From a virus, in IMG/VR virus record IMGVR_UViG_3300008954_003018, positions 21,939 through 85,938 of that record: a DNA stretch of 64,000 nt; one strand, written 5' to 3'. The translations under genes were made by a program, and so were the position numbers. Shown here piece after piece: positions 32,802 through 42,396 of this stretch. Each line of letters starts with the position of its first letter. The stretch's first letter is position 1. A model generated the notes under the pieces. The model saw nothing but the letters and a program-made list of their open reading frames with translations, ran no database searches and was not told the DNA's origin.

Positions 32802-34398
32802 GATTCTATACATCTCAGATTTTTTTTTGGACACAATACAAGGCGGCGGAGAACTAGTAGACGATTGTTTAATAAATAATTTAATTGAGCGAGGCTATGA
32901 TGTTCAAAGAGTGCATTGTGGAAATGCCACTCCGGAGTTTATAGATAATAATTCTGCCGCATTTTTTATTGTATCTAATTTTGTCACTCTGTCAGAAGAG
33001 TCAAAAGAGTCTTTGGGCGCGCAGTCATATGTGATTTACGAACACGATCACAAATACATAATCGAAAGAAACCCTTCTGCATACAAAAATTTTGAAGTAC
33101 CATCACATAGATTGGCTAATCTTTCCTTTTATCGAAACGCAAAAGCCGTCTTTTCTCAATCTAAATTACATTCTGAAGTTATAGGAAAAAATGTAAAGGG
33201 AGCAAATGTAATCAATTTAGGCTGCACTTTGTGGAGCGACGAACATTTGCGCGCCCTAGAAAATAACCTAGATACGCAAAAAGATGATAAGTTTGCTATT
33301 GTAAATTCAGAAAACCCTGTTAAAGGTAGGGATCCTGCAATTGCATATTGCAGAAATAAAAACGTTTCTTTTGATTTAATAGGCTCGAACGATTATAAAG
33401 AATTTATCGCACAGTTGGCCGCCAAAAAAGGCTTAGTTTTCTTTTCACAGGTCTTAGAGAGCTTTTGCCGACTAGTTGTTGAGGCCCGAGTATTGGACTG
33501 CACAATTACAACCAATAACTTAAATGGATGTGCTTCTGAAGAGTGGTTTAAGAATTATAAAGGCAAGGAATTATTAAATTTTTTAAAGGAAAAGAAAAAG
33601 GAAGTCATCGATACAATTATTTCAGTAATAAAAGGCGATCACCGTTCTAATAAAAAAGGCGACATCACAGTTATATTGAACTCTTATCGACGTCCATATA
33701 ATTTAAACATGCAAGTTGAGGCAATAAAAAACCAAACCATACTTCCAAAAGAAACTTGGCTTTGGGTCAATTCCCATGAAGACAATAAGGGTTGGGACTA
33801 TTCAAATCTTGGAATAGACAAAGTATTCAACAATGATCATAATTGGAAATTTTATGGCAGATTTGCTGCAGCCCTTCTGGCAGATACAGAATATGTTGCA
33901 GTGTTTGACGATGATACAATTCCGGGAAAAGAGTGGTTTGAAAACTGTTTAAAGACAATGGAAACCCACGAAGGAATATTAGGAAGCGCCGGTGTAATAT
34001 TGAATGGCAAACATTACGTTCAGCATAATAGGTGCGGCTGGCCCTCTCAAAACAAAGAGGCAACAGAAGTTGATTTAGTTGGTCATGCGTGGTTTTTTAA
34101 GCGCGATTGGCTTCAATATTTATGGAAAGAAAAACCAACAACATGGGACAATGGCGAGGATATACAATTTTCCTATTTAGCTCAGAAATATGGTGATATA
34201 AAAACCTACTGTCCACCTCACCCCTTAGAAAAGCCCGAATTACATGGTTCGATTTTAGGAAATGAGCTAGGCATAGACAATAAAGCAACTTCTACTGATT
34301 CTAGTATATCACACGAACGATTTTTTGCCGAAAGAGACGTCTGTGTACAAACAGCAATAAAAAATGGCTGGAAAACTGTTAATGGAGTTTCGCTGTGA
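32794..34398 (+). CDS. Two-domain glycosyltransferase (GT-B-like plus GT-A/GT2)
   Basis: 534 residues. Residues 1-275 resemble a GT-B half (IQGGGELVDD loop, then ESFCRLVVEARV). From about 285 a GT-A domain begins: ITVILNSYRRPYNL, and DDD at 372-374 is the metal-binding DxD motif typical of GT2 transferases. Two linked activities, adding two sugars or a sugar and a linker, are possible. Start overlaps the preceding gene; stop overlaps the following GTG start as GTGA. Confidence 0.82.
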   Translation: MNKILYISDFFLDTIQGGGELVDDCLINNLIERGYDVQRVHCGNATPEFIDNNSAAFFIVSNFVTLSEESKESLGAQSYVIYEHDHKYIIERNPSAYKNFEVPSHRLANLSFYRNAKAVFSQSKLHSEVIGKNVKGANVINLGCTLWSDEHLRALENNLDTQKDDKFAIVNSENPVKGRDPAIAYCRNKNVSFDLIGSNDYKEFIAQLAAKKGLVFFSQVLESFCRLVVEARVLDCTITTNNLNGCASEEWFKNYKGKELLNFLKEKKKEVIDTIISVIKGDHRSNKKGDITVILNSYRRPYNLNMQVEAIKNQTILPKETWLWVNSHEDNKGWDYSNLGIDKVFNNDHNWKFYGRFAAALLADTEYVAVFDDDTIPGKEWFENCLKTMETHEGILGSAGVILNGKHYVQHNRCGWPSQNKEATEVDLVGHAWFFKRDWLQYLWKEKPTTWDNGEDIQFSYLAQKYGDIKTYCPPHPLEKPELHGSILGNELGIDNKATSTDSSISHERFFAERDVCVQTAIKNGWKTVNGVSL

Positions 34399-35399
34399 TA
34401 TTAATAAGTTTCGGAACCAGGCCGGAATATATTAAGCTTAAGCCGATTGTTGATATTTTTAAAAAAAAGAAACAACCCTACAAAATTTTATTCACTGGGC
34501 AACACACTAGTTTACTACCCGCAGAAGCTTCAGTTGAAATAGATTATAAGTTAAACATTAAAGATGGTTCAAATCGACTTGATTCAATCGTTGGCTCTGT
34601 CATGAATCAGTCCCATATATGGATTGAACAGCTTACGCACGTAATGGTACAAGGAGACACGACTTCTGCTTTTGCGGTAGCATTGGCCGCTTTTCATAGA
34701 AAAGTCCCTGTAATACACCTTGAAGCCGGTCTCAGGACCTATGACAATAATAATCCATACCCAGAAGAATTCAACAGGCAGGCAATTTCTCGTTTGACCA
34801 GCATACACCTTTGCCCAACGGAAAATGATGCAAATAATTTAAAAAGAGAAAACGCGCAAGGTGAAATACATGTTGTGGGAAATACTGTGTTGGACAATCT
34901 ACAAAATTTGAAAGTTTCTTATAATAATAAAATTTTAATAACAATGCACCGCAGAGAAAATCATGATAAAATAGAAGATTGGTTTTTGGCCTTTAACAAC
35001 CTTGCGAAATCTTATTTAGAGTATGATTTTGAGTTTGTTGCTCATCCAAATCCAAACGTACAAAAGCATTTGCACCTATTGGACCATGTTAAGGTGGTGG
35101 ATCCTATGGAGCATACTGACTTTGTTCGAGAAGTTGCACAATGCAAGTTTTTAATAACCGACTCTGGTGGGCTACAAGAAGAATCTTCTTTTTTGAGAAA
35201 AAGGAGCATTGTTTGCCGAAAAGCCACGGAAAGAACAGCTGGACTGGGGCATTTTTCAATTTTATGTTATAATCCAAACGAGTTATATGATATGATACCT
35301 AGGTACATAAATAATTTTAAAATCAGTAGTGCGATTAAGTGTCCTTATGGCGATGGCAATTCTGCTGAAAAGATATATAACATTCTAAAATCAAAATGA
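34395..35399 (+). CDS. wecB: UDP-N-acetylglucosamine 2-epimerase (non-hydrolysing)
   Basis: 334 residues with GTG start. Family landmarks are FGTRPEYIKLKP at the N-terminus, VQGDTTSAFA, HLEAGLRT, NPYPEEFNR, TMHRREN and DSGGLQEE. The enzyme interconverts UDP-GlcNAc and UDP-ManNAc, supplying ManNAc for capsule or O-antigen-like polymers. It is slightly shorter than the usual 360-380 residues. Overlaps both neighbours (GTGA and ATGA), so strongly coupled in translation. Confidence 0.93.
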   Translation: MILISFGTRPEYIKLKPIVDIFKKKKQPYKILFTGQHTSLLPAEASVEIDYKLNIKDGSNRLDSIVGSVMNQSHIWIEQLTHVMVQGDTTSAFAVALAAFHRKVPVIHLEAGLRTYDNNNPYPEEFNRQAISRLTSIHLCPTENDANNLKRENAQGEIHVVGNTVLDNLQNLKVSYNNKILITMHRRENHDKIEDWFLAFNNLAKSYLEYDFEFVAHPNPNVQKHLHLLDHVKVVDPMEHTDFVREVAQCKFLITDSGGLQEESSFLRKRSIVCRKATERTAGLGHFSILCYNPNELYDMIPRYINNFKISSAIKCPYGDGNSAEKIYNILKSK

Positions 35400-36178
35400 C
35401 AGACAAATTTGTAAACGACCTATTTTTACTTTTAAACAAGCTAAAGAACAATGAACACTTTGCTTTTGTGCGCTTTTCTGACGGAGAAGTCTTTGTTATG
35501 CAAAACAAATATTTGAGACTGGGAGAAAAACAGGTAAACGTTGGTGATTTTGTACATAACTTTGGATATTCAGCAGATGACTTTAAAGAATACATACCTG
35601 AGAAACACAGCTTTCTCAAAGACAAATTAATAGACTCTATCTCGTTTGAAAAAAAGAATTATTTTGTTGGGGCAGGTTGCGCAAATTGTACGTGCGCCAT
35701 TAGAGAACACATCCCATGGATAAAAGAGTATTATAAAAACGGCGAAGAGCATTGGACTAGTCCAAACTTGCTTGTTAATTCAAATTATCCGATGTTTGTT
35801 GGGCATTATGTGCCTGAATTCAAGAAACATAAGGTTGTTATGATCTGCAGCAAAAATGCTGATCTTACAAGTATGCCTTTTGAAGTAGTGAAAGACTTTA
35901 GAGTTGGGAAAAACTGTATAGTCAACGATCATCATTTAGAAGATGAGATTAAAGAGTGGATGGAATCTAACTCAATAGAAGATCATGTCTTTTTGTTCTC
36001 AGCCAGTAGTTTAAGCGAGGTTTTGATACATAAGCTTTTTGATTGGAACGATAAGAACACATATATTGATATTGGAACAACTCTCCACAAATATATGAAA
36101 TTAGGAATAGAAAGAGATTACCTAAAAGCCTATTGGAATAATGCTCCTTTGGCGGACATACACAGATCATGCAATTGA
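35396..36178 (+). CDS. Putative GT-D-type glycosyltransferase
   Basis: 260 residues. FVRFSDGEVF near 23-32 resembles the RFxDGE motif of the DUF1792/GT-D glycosyltransferase family, in which the Asp-Gly-Glu binds the metal and nucleotide sugar. Later segments (AGCANCTC, VMICSKNADL, LFSASSLSEVL) fit an alpha/beta fold. Assignment is by motif only; moderate confidence. Overlaps the next gene by 10 bases. Confidence 0.6.
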   Translation: MTDKFVNDLFLLLNKLKNNEHFAFVRFSDGEVFVMQNKYLRLGEKQVNVGDFVHNFGYSADDFKEYIPEKHSFLKDKLIDSISFEKKNYFVGAGCANCTCAIREHIPWIKEYYKNGEEHWTSPNLLVNSNYPMFVGHYVPEFKKHKVVMICSKNADLTSMPFEVVKDFRVGKNCIVNDHHLEDEIKEWMESNSIEDHVFLFSASSLSEVLIHKLFDWNDKNTYIDIGTTLHKYMKLGIERDYLKAYWNNAPLADIHRSCN

Positions 36179-36555
36179 AACTAGTTGAAAATGAACCTAA
36201 ATACTGGGAATTTATAAGAAATTTAAGAAATGATTCTGAAGTAAAAAAAGGATTTATACAGCAACAATATATAACGACTGATAATCATAAAAGTTTTATG
36301 GAGAATCATAATAAAAATTTTTATATTTGCCTGGTAGAAGAAAAACCGGCAGGATATGTTGGTCAAATAGATAACGACATAAGAGTTGCAACCTCTCCAG
36401 AATTTCAAGGAAAAGGTGTTGGAAAGTTTATGATTAATACGTTGATGGAAAAGCATCCAAATGCTTTTGCAAAAGTTAAAGTGGAAAACGAAGCGAGTCT
36501 GAGGCTTTTTGAAAGTTGCGGATTTAAGAAACAATATTATATTTTGGAGAAATAA
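36169..36555 (+). CDS. GNAT-family N-acetyltransferase
   Basis: 128 residues. Core motif EFQGKGVGKFMI (acetyl-CoA pyrophosphate loop, R/Q-x-x-G-x-G pattern) and a C-terminal VENEASLRLFESCGFK motif are typical of small GNAT enzymes. In a sugar cassette it likely acetylates an amino sugar made by the neighbouring aminotransferase; substrate inferred from context. Directly abuts the aminotransferase gene. Confidence 0.85.
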   Translation: MQLKLVENEPKYWEFIRNLRNDSEVKKGFIQQQYITTDNHKSFMENHNKNFYICLVEEKPAGYVGQIDNDIRVATSPEFQGKGVGKFMINTLMEKHPNAFAKVKVENEASLRLFESCGFKKQYYILEK

Positions 36556-37179
36556 ATGCTGCATAACCCTTATAAAATAGTACAGATGTTTGAAGAAGAA
36601 GTCGCCCATTACACGGGAGCGCCATATGCTGTTTCTACAAATAGTTGCACAAATGCTCTGTTTTTAGCATGCAAGTGGAATAAAGTAGAAGGGAAAGAGG
36701 TTATAATACCTAAAAGAACCTATTTGTCCCCTCCTCAATCTATTCTACAAGCTGGCGGAAAACTAATTTTTGAAGACATTAAGTGGGAAGGCATATATCA
36801 ATTAAAGCCTTTTCCAATTTATGATGCCGCCAAAAGATTAACATCTAATATGTATATTCCTGGTACATTTATGTGTATTTCTTTTCATATCAAAAAGCAC
36901 CTTAAAATAGGCAAGGGCGGTATGATATTATGTGATAACAAAGAAGCCACAGAATGGCTTAAAGCAAGAAGATACGAGGGCAGAACTGCAGGAATGAAGT
37001 ATCATGAAGACCAAATTGATGAAGAGGGCTGGAACATGTATATGACACCCGAACAAGCTGCAAGAGGGTTGACTTTGATGCAGAATTACCCAGAAAACAT
37101 GCCAGACATTCCAGAAGATCCCCCTTACAGGGACTTGACTGAATTTGAATTATTTAAAGATATAGAGGTTAGAGAATGA
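36556..37179 (+). CDS. Short DegT/DnrJ/EryC1-type aminotransferase
   Basis: 207 residues, much shorter than the usual 370 or so. STNSCTNALFLA matches the cofactor phosphate-binding loop, IYDAAKR carries the conserved Asp (90) that binds the PLP ring nitrogen, and SFHIKKHLKIGKGG carries the Schiff-base Lys (114, position SFHxxK). It therefore keeps the large-domain catalytic core but lacks most of the C-terminal domain. It could work as a dimer with this reduced size, or be degenerate. Family members transaminate keto-sugars to amino sugars. The GNAT gene next door fits N-acetylation of that amine. ATGA overlap with the next gene. Confidence 0.75.
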   Translation: MLHNPYKIVQMFEEEVAHYTGAPYAVSTNSCTNALFLACKWNKVEGKEVIIPKRTYLSPPQSILQAGGKLIFEDIKWEGIYQLKPFPIYDAAKRLTSNMYIPGTFMCISFHIKKHLKIGKGGMILCDNKEATEWLKARRYEGRTAGMKYHEDQIDEEGWNMYMTPEQAARGLTLMQNYPENMPDIPEDPPYRDLTEFELFKDIEVRE

Positions 37180-38792
37180 AGATTATAGGAGTTAGCACGG
37201 GTCACGATTGTTCATATTGTGTTTTGGAAGATGGAAGGCCGGTTGTACATGAAGAATGGGAACGTTTTTCCAGAATAAAGGAAAGCGATACTAACGTTTT
37301 TGAGTTTTTGGAAGATAGATTAGCTGATTACAAAGATACAAAATATGTAACTCATTGGCCCTGCAATCCGAATGGTTGGGAAAATATCTTTAAAGACAAG
37401 AAGTTAGCCTCTTTTGAAAAGATGAAGGAAATGGTCAAGGAAAACGGAGGAGCCTATTATCAATTTGGACACCATCAAAGTCATGCTGCCAATGCTTTCT
37501 TTTCAAGCAATCATGATAGGGCACTAATATTGACATTGGATGCTGGTGGTTGGGATTACGGTGATTATGATGAGAACAGTGTTGGAAGGGGAGAAATCCA
37601 CGACACTTCAGTTACTGTTTGGAGAGGTGAGAAAAACAAGATACACCCAATTGCAATTCTTTCGATTGAGGATTTAAGCATTGGTTTGGTTTGGCATGAT
37701 ATTCTACCTTCAGTTTTTGGCCTTTCAAACGGAACACCAATTGGAAATCAGGCCGGTACTGCCATGGCAATGGCAGCAATGGGAAAAACAGATAAATATG
37801 TAGATAAAATTGGCTTTAGCAACAATCATCATCGTACAGATTATAAGTACCTTAAAAATGCAGCCGTAGAAAATCCTGATGAATTATACGAAATAGCAAG
37901 AGCGCTGCAAACAAACACTGAAGGGCAAATCAGGCGCCTGATTAGTTATTATCTAGTGGAAGGGGATGAAAACTTGTGTGTCGCTGGCGGAGTTGCATTA
38001 AATTGTGTATCTATGGGTAAACTATTTGATTGGTTTCCACAGCTTAAATCTGTTTATGTGCCTCCTGTGCCTTATGATGCGGGTTTATCTATTGGCTCCG
38101 CTCAATATCTTTATCATCACGTGCTAGATAATCCAAGAATCACCTGGGAAGATAATTTTACACCTTATTTAGGAGTAACCTATGAATTGAGCGAAGTAAA
38201 AGAGGCGCTGGAACAGCACAAAGATGAGGTCACCTTCTCAGAAGCTTCTGATTCTGAAGTGCTGGAGTTACTGGATAAACAGAATATTGTTGCAGTTTTT
38301 GGCGGCCCCTCGGAATCTGGCCGACGCGCCCTAGGCAACAGAAGCATTTTGGCAGATCCTCGCAACGCTAATATGAAGGATATAATTAATGAAAAGGTCA
38401 AACATCGACAGTCGTTCCGTCCATTTGCGCCATCTATTTTAAGAGAAGAAGTAAAAAATTGGTTTGTGCACGATGTTGATAGTCCATATATGAATTTTGC
38501 TTTGAGATATCAAGAACATGCATTAGAAAAAGTACCGGCCGTTGTGCACTTTAATAACACTGGCCGTTTACAAACAGTAACAGAAAGCGATAACAATTGG
38601 TATTACAACTTTATAAAACAATGGCAAGAAAAGACTGGAGTGCCGATTTTATTAAACACCAGCTTTAATGATCGAGAGCCAATTGTTGAAACACCAGAAC
38701 ATGCACTTAAATGTTTCATGAAAACCAAAATAGACTATTTGTATTTTACCGATTATGGCATTTTGGTGCGCAAGAACGAAGAAGAGAAATGA
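37176..38792 (+). CDS. Carbamoyltransferase (NodU/CmcH family)
   Basis: 538 residues. N-terminal GVSTGHDCSYCVLEDG and GHHQSHAANAFF (98-109, metal-binding histidines) mark the carbamoyl-phosphate-processing domain. The C-terminal YrdC-like half contains GPSESGRRALGNRSILADPR. These enzymes transfer a carbamoyl group from carbamoyl phosphate and ATP to a hydroxyl of a sugar or antibiotic. In this cassette it likely carbamoylates a sugar of the polymer, as in Nod factors. Phage homologues have been noted in relation to base or sugar modification. Overlaps the next ATG (ATGA). Confidence 0.92.
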   Translation: MKIIGVSTGHDCSYCVLEDGRPVVHEEWERFSRIKESDTNVFEFLEDRLADYKDTKYVTHWPCNPNGWENIFKDKKLASFEKMKEMVKENGGAYYQFGHHQSHAANAFFSSNHDRALILTLDAGGWDYGDYDENSVGRGEIHDTSVTVWRGEKNKIHPIAILSIEDLSIGLVWHDILPSVFGLSNGTPIGNQAGTAMAMAAMGKTDKYVDKIGFSNNHHRTDYKYLKNAAVENPDELYEIARALQTNTEGQIRRLISYYLVEGDENLCVAGGVALNCVSMGKLFDWFPQLKSVYVPPVPYDAGLSIGSAQYLYHHVLDNPRITWEDNFTPYLGVTYELSEVKEALEQHKDEVTFSEASDSEVLELLDKQNIVAVFGGPSESGRRALGNRSILADPRNANMKDIINEKVKHRQSFRPFAPSILREEVKNWFVHDVDSPYMNFALRYQEHALEKVPAVVHFNNTGRLQTVTESDNNWYYNFIKQWQEKTGVPILLNTSFNDREPIVETPEHALKCFMKTKIDYLYFTDYGILVRKNEEEK

Positions 38793-39667
38793 TCACGTTT
38801 TTAGAATTAGGAAAACATGGCCGCCTAGGCAATCAACTTTTTCAATATGCCGCACTGAAAGGCATTGCTCTAAGAAATAACTACGAGTGTAAAATTCCAG
38901 ATCCGGCAGAGTGCGAGTGGCACGGTCAAAAATGTCTATTAAAGGAATTTAATATAGAGAGCGAATATTTAACCTTACAAGATAGAGAAAAAATTGAATA
39001 TATGGCAGTAGAGCCAAGCCCCCATTCTTTTTACGAGCAAATGCTGGCAATACCTGACAACACCAATCTTCATGGCTATTTTCAGTCGACATACTATTTT
39101 AAAGGATATGAAGAGCAGATTCGCAAAGAACTGACCCCTAAAAAAGAATATATTGATTTTGCCAAAGAGTATCTTGAACCACTAAAGACAGACGGCAGTG
39201 CCATAGTTAGTGTTCATTTACGCAGAGGGGACATTACAGATGGTACGAATGCAAGTGAGAAGTACTTAAATTTTTATGGAAAAGATGATATATTTAGTAA
39301 AGAAAGCGGCTATGGTAGATATATTAACAAGGCCTTGGAAAATTTCAAAGATGTGAAAGTAAAATATCTAGTCTTTTCCGGAGGTTCGCGCACAGGAGAC
39401 GATGCCGCCGACATTGCATGGGCTAAGAACAATTTTGCAAAAGATAAATTTAAAGTATCAGACACCAATGATCCAATGAAAGATTTGGCATTGATTATGT
39501 CATGCGATCACAACATCACATGTCACATGACGAGTTTCGGTTGGTGGGGGGCATATTTAAATTTTAATCCGGATAAAATTGTTATTGCACCTAGGAATTA
39601 CTTTTATGATATGCCTAGCGCATACGTAAGGCCCGGCTTCTTTCCAGAAAATTGGAGCTTGACCTAA
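38789..39667 (+). CDS. Alpha-1,2-fucosyltransferase-like glycosyltransferase (GT11)
   Basis: 292 residues from the ATG at 38789, which gives the ATGA overlap; an upstream in-frame start would run far into the carbamoyltransferase. GRLGNQLFQYAA near the N-terminus and HLRRGD in the middle are the family motifs of GT11, the latter binding GDP-fucose. The donor could be GDP-fucose or, given the GDP-mannose epimerase downstream, another GDP-sugar such as GDP-L-galactose (inference). Confidence 0.9.
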   Translation: MITFLELGKHGRLGNQLFQYAALKGIALRNNYECKIPDPAECEWHGQKCLLKEFNIESEYLTLQDREKIEYMAVEPSPHSFYEQMLAIPDNTNLHGYFQSTYYFKGYEEQIRKELTPKKEYIDFAKEYLEPLKTDGSAIVSVHLRRGDITDGTNASEKYLNFYGKDDIFSKESGYGRYINKALENFKDVKVKYLVFSGGSRTGDDAADIAWAKNNFAKDKFKVSDTNDPMKDLALIMSCDHNITCHMTSFGWWGAYLNFNPDKIVIAPRNYFYDMPSAYVRPGFFPENWSLT

Positions 39668-39681
39668 AGGGGATATGAAAA

Positions 39682-40515
39682 GTGGAGAATAAAAAAATAA
39701 AATTAATTAAAGAATACTGGAACAGACGGCCGTGCAACATAAAACACTCTTTAAAGGAGTTTGGCACCCAAGAGTATTTTGACGAAGTGGAAGAAAGAAA
39801 ATATTTTGTTGAACCCCACATTCTAGAGTTTGCTGAATTTCAAAAATGGAAAGGAAAAGAGGTTTTAGAGATTGGTTGTGGAATAGGGACTGATAGTGTG
39901 AATTTTGCTCGAAATGGTGCAAACCTAACTGTTGTTGAACTCTCCGAAAAGAGTCTAGATGTATGTAAAAAACGATTTGGCGTTTACGGATTAAAAGCTG
40001 ATTTTATCTTGGGAAATGCAGAAAAGCTCTCTTCTTGTCTGCCGGTGGGAAAAAAGTATGATTTAGTTTATGCGTTTGGCGTAATCCACCATACAAACAA
40101 ACCAGATAGAGTAGTTAAGGAAATCAAGAAAGTTTTAAAGCCCCAGTCGGAGCTAAGAATAATGTTGTATTCTAGGTTTAGTTTTAAATTGTTTGATTTT
40201 ATGCATCAAAATAATATTTGGGACTTTAGCAAAACGAGAGAAACGATACAATATTTTGCCGAAGCTCAATTGGGTTGCCCTAGGGCTTTAACTTATACTT
40301 TTAAAGAAGCAAGAGAACTATTAAGTGATTTTGATATCATTTCTATCAAGAAGGATCATATCTTTCCTTACGATATATCTGAATATATTAATCATAATTA
40401 TGAGATTGCTGATTCCTTTAAAAATATCACTAATGAAGATTTTAGACAACTGTGTGGCGAGTTGGGCTGGCACACTTTAATCAAAGCAAAGCCTAAAAAC
40501 ATGCCTGGAGAATGA
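39682..40515 (+). CDS. SAM-dependent methyltransferase
   Basis: 277 residues with a GTG start and AAAGGGG upstream. VLEIGCGIGTD (61-71) is motif I of class I methyltransferases, VVELSEKSLDV gives the acidic residue binding the ribose, and YAFGVIHHT is motif IV. Likely methylates a sugar hydroxyl or amino group in the cassette; substrate unknown. Ends 4 bases before nadE. Confidence 0.88.
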   Translation: MENKKIKLIKEYWNRRPCNIKHSLKEFGTQEYFDEVEERKYFVEPHILEFAEFQKWKGKEVLEIGCGIGTDSVNFARNGANLTVVELSEKSLDVCKKRFGVYGLKADFILGNAEKLSSCLPVGKKYDLVYAFGVIHHTNKPDRVVKEIKKVLKPQSELRIMLYSRFSFKLFDFMHQNNIWDFSKTRETIQYFAEAQLGCPRALTYTFKEARELLSDFDIISIKKDHIFPYDISEYINHNYEIADSFKNITNEDFRQLCGELGWHTLIKAKPKNMPGE

Positions 40516-40519
40516 TTTA

Positions 40520-41293
40520 ATGAGCTTTTTCACACAAGACATTTCTCAATGGTTAGAAAAATATCTAGAGGAGAGTTGTTTATCAACATTTGTTGTGGGA
40601 GTATCTGGTGGTGTTGATTCGGCTGTTGTGTCTACTTTGTGCGCACTGACAGGTAAGCCTACAGTGGTGCTTAATATACCTGTAAATTCAAAACACGAGA
40701 ACACTGCTCTTTCCACTACTCAATGTGAGTGGTTAGCAGCAAATTATGACAATGTTACGGTACATGAGATAGATCTAAGCAATACATATAAAGAGTTTCA
40801 AGAAGCTGTTTTAAAGTCAATTGATATCAATGGGTTAGCCATGGCCAATACTAAGTCGCGTTTACGTATGGTGTTGTTGTATTATTTTGCCACAACGTTA
40901 AATGGTTTAGTGGTTGGAACTGGAAACAAAGTTGAAGATTTTGGTGTAGGCTTTTATACCAAATACGGTGACGGAGGAGTTGATGTAAGTCCAATTGCAG
41001 ATCTTACCAAAACTCAAGTGCGCAATCTAGCGAAAGAACTTAACATACCGGCTGAAATTATTGAAGCTCCTCCGACTGATGGCCTTTGGGAAGATAGTCG
41101 CACCGACGAAGAACAAATTGGCGCTTCATACGAGGAATTGGAGTGGGCTATGGATTATATTGATAATAATAGACAAACATCGTTATCAACAAGAGAGAGA
41201 CATGTTTTAGACATATTTGTTAGTTATAGAACTAAAAATGCTCATAAAATGAATCCCATACCGGTATATCAATGTAGAGGAGAGAAAGGTTGA
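40520..41293 (+). CDS. nadE: NH3-dependent NAD+ synthetase
   Basis: 257 residues. SGGVDS (29-34) is the PP-loop, and GTGNKVED with the following FYTKYGDGGVDVSP block is specific to NadE rather than to sugar amidotransferases, which share the PP-loop. It converts nicotinate adenine dinucleotide to NAD+ using ammonia and ATP. The presence in a glycan operon suggests that it supports NAD-dependent sugar enzymes or general NAD supply in infected cells. Together with the HxGH adenylyltransferase in the 16677 gene it could form part of an NAD salvage route. TTGA overlap with the next gene. Confidence 0.93.
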   Translation: MSFFTQDISQWLEKYLEESCLSTFVVGVSGGVDSAVVSTLCALTGKPTVVLNIPVNSKHENTALSTTQCEWLAANYDNVTVHEIDLSNTYKEFQEAVLKSIDINGLAMANTKSRLRMVLLYYFATTLNGLVVGTGNKVEDFGVGFYTKYGDGGVDVSPIADLTKTQVRNLAKELNIPAEIIEAPPTDGLWEDSRTDEEQIGASYEELEWAMDYIDNNRQTSLSTRERHVLDIFVSYRTKNAHKMNPIPVYQCRGEKG

Positions 41294-42396
41294 ACATTTC
41301 AGTAGTAGGTATTGGAAAATTGGGTCTTTGTTTTTCTCTTACGTTAGAAAAAGCAGGCTATAATGTTGTGGGCGTTGATATCAATGAGAATTATGTAGCT
41401 CAAATTAATCAAAAAACACTTCACAGTTCTGAAGCGGGAGTCACAGCTGTCCTAAAAAAATCTCAAAACTTTAAAGCAACAACATCGCTTAACGAAGCAC
41501 TAGAACACTCTAATATTATTTTTGTAGTCGTTGCAACTCCTTCGTTAGAAAGCGGGAGATATGATCATTCACAGGTTGATTCTTTGGTCGATAGATTAAA
41601 TGATATTGGGCCGGTGAAAGAACAGAAACATTTGATAGTGTGCTGTACTGTTATGCCGGGTTATTGTGACTCCATAAAAGAAAAACTAAACAGTTTAAAT
41701 TATACAGTGAGTTACAATCCAGAATTTATTGCACAGGGTACAATTTTACGAGATCAGTCGCGACCCGATATGATATTGATCGGAGAAGCCTCAGAAAAAG
41801 TGGGTGACATTTTAGAGGAAATTTATACAAAGCATACAATCAGCAGTCCGCGCATATGTAGAATGTCTCCTAAAGAGGCAGAAATCACTAAAATAGCTTT
41901 AAATTGTTTTCTGACAACAAAAATAGCATATGCCAACATGGTAGGGGATATTGTTATTGCCGCAAATGGCGACCCGCATAAAGTTCTTAAGGCTATTGGT
42001 GAGGATTCCCGGATTGGTAATAAATATTTAGGCTATGGATATGGCTACGGGGGACCTTGTTTTCCTCGTGATAACCGTGCTTTGGCTGTGTTTGCTGAAG
42101 ATGTGGGAGTGGAAGCATTGGTAAGTGTTGCCTCTGATGAAAGCAACAAAAAGCACTTACAAAACCAAATTCAACAATATATTAGCAAGAACCCGAAAGA
42201 TAAAGAGTTGGTTTTTGATTATATAACCTATAAGCCTGAGTCTACGCTATTGGTAGAATCACAACAGCTTGAATATGCCGTTGGTCTGGCAAGAGAAGGT
42301 TACAAAGTCCGAATTAGAGAGAGAAAAGAAGTGATAGAAGAACTTAAAAAAGATTATGGTAACTTGTTTACTTACGAGGAGAGAGAAAATGACTAA
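41290..42396 (+). CDS. UDP-glucose/GDP-mannose dehydrogenase-family enzyme
   Basis: 368 residues from a TTG start overlapping the nadE stop. VVGIGKLGLCFSLTL is the Rossmann motif, VVVATPS follows, NPEFIAQGTIL marks the middle domain, and GGPCFPRD contains the catalytic Cys257. The family oxidises UDP-glucose, UDP-ManNAc or GDP-mannose to the uronic acid with 2 NAD. Because a UDP-GlcNAc 2-epimerase is nearby, UDP-ManNAc is a plausible substrate. NAD synthetase directly upstream could supply the cofactor. Slightly shorter than the usual 390-440. Confidence 0.88.
   Translation: MNISVVGIGKLGLCFSLTLEKAGYNVVGVDINENYVAQINQKTLHSSEAGVTAVLKKSQNFKATTSLNEALEHSNIIFVVVATPSLESGRYDHSQVDSLVDRLNDIGPVKEQKHLIVCCTVMPGYCDSIKEKLNSLNYTVSYNPEFIAQGTILRDQSRPDMILIGEASEKVGDILEEIYTKHTISSPRICRMSPKEAEITKIALNCFLTTKIAYANMVGDIVIAANGDPHKVLKAIGEDSRIGNKYLGYGYGYGGPCFPRDNRALAVFAEDVGVEALVSVASDESNKKHLQNQIQQYISKNPKDKELVFDYITYKPESTLLVESQQLEYAVGLAREGYKVRIRERKEVIEELKKDYGNLFTYEEREND

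Noticed and set aside
40520-41293. N-acetyl sugar amidotransferase (PP-loop) instead of NadE, given the glycan context
   Set aside because: The GTGNKVED and YTKYGDGG blocks are specific to NAD synthetase.
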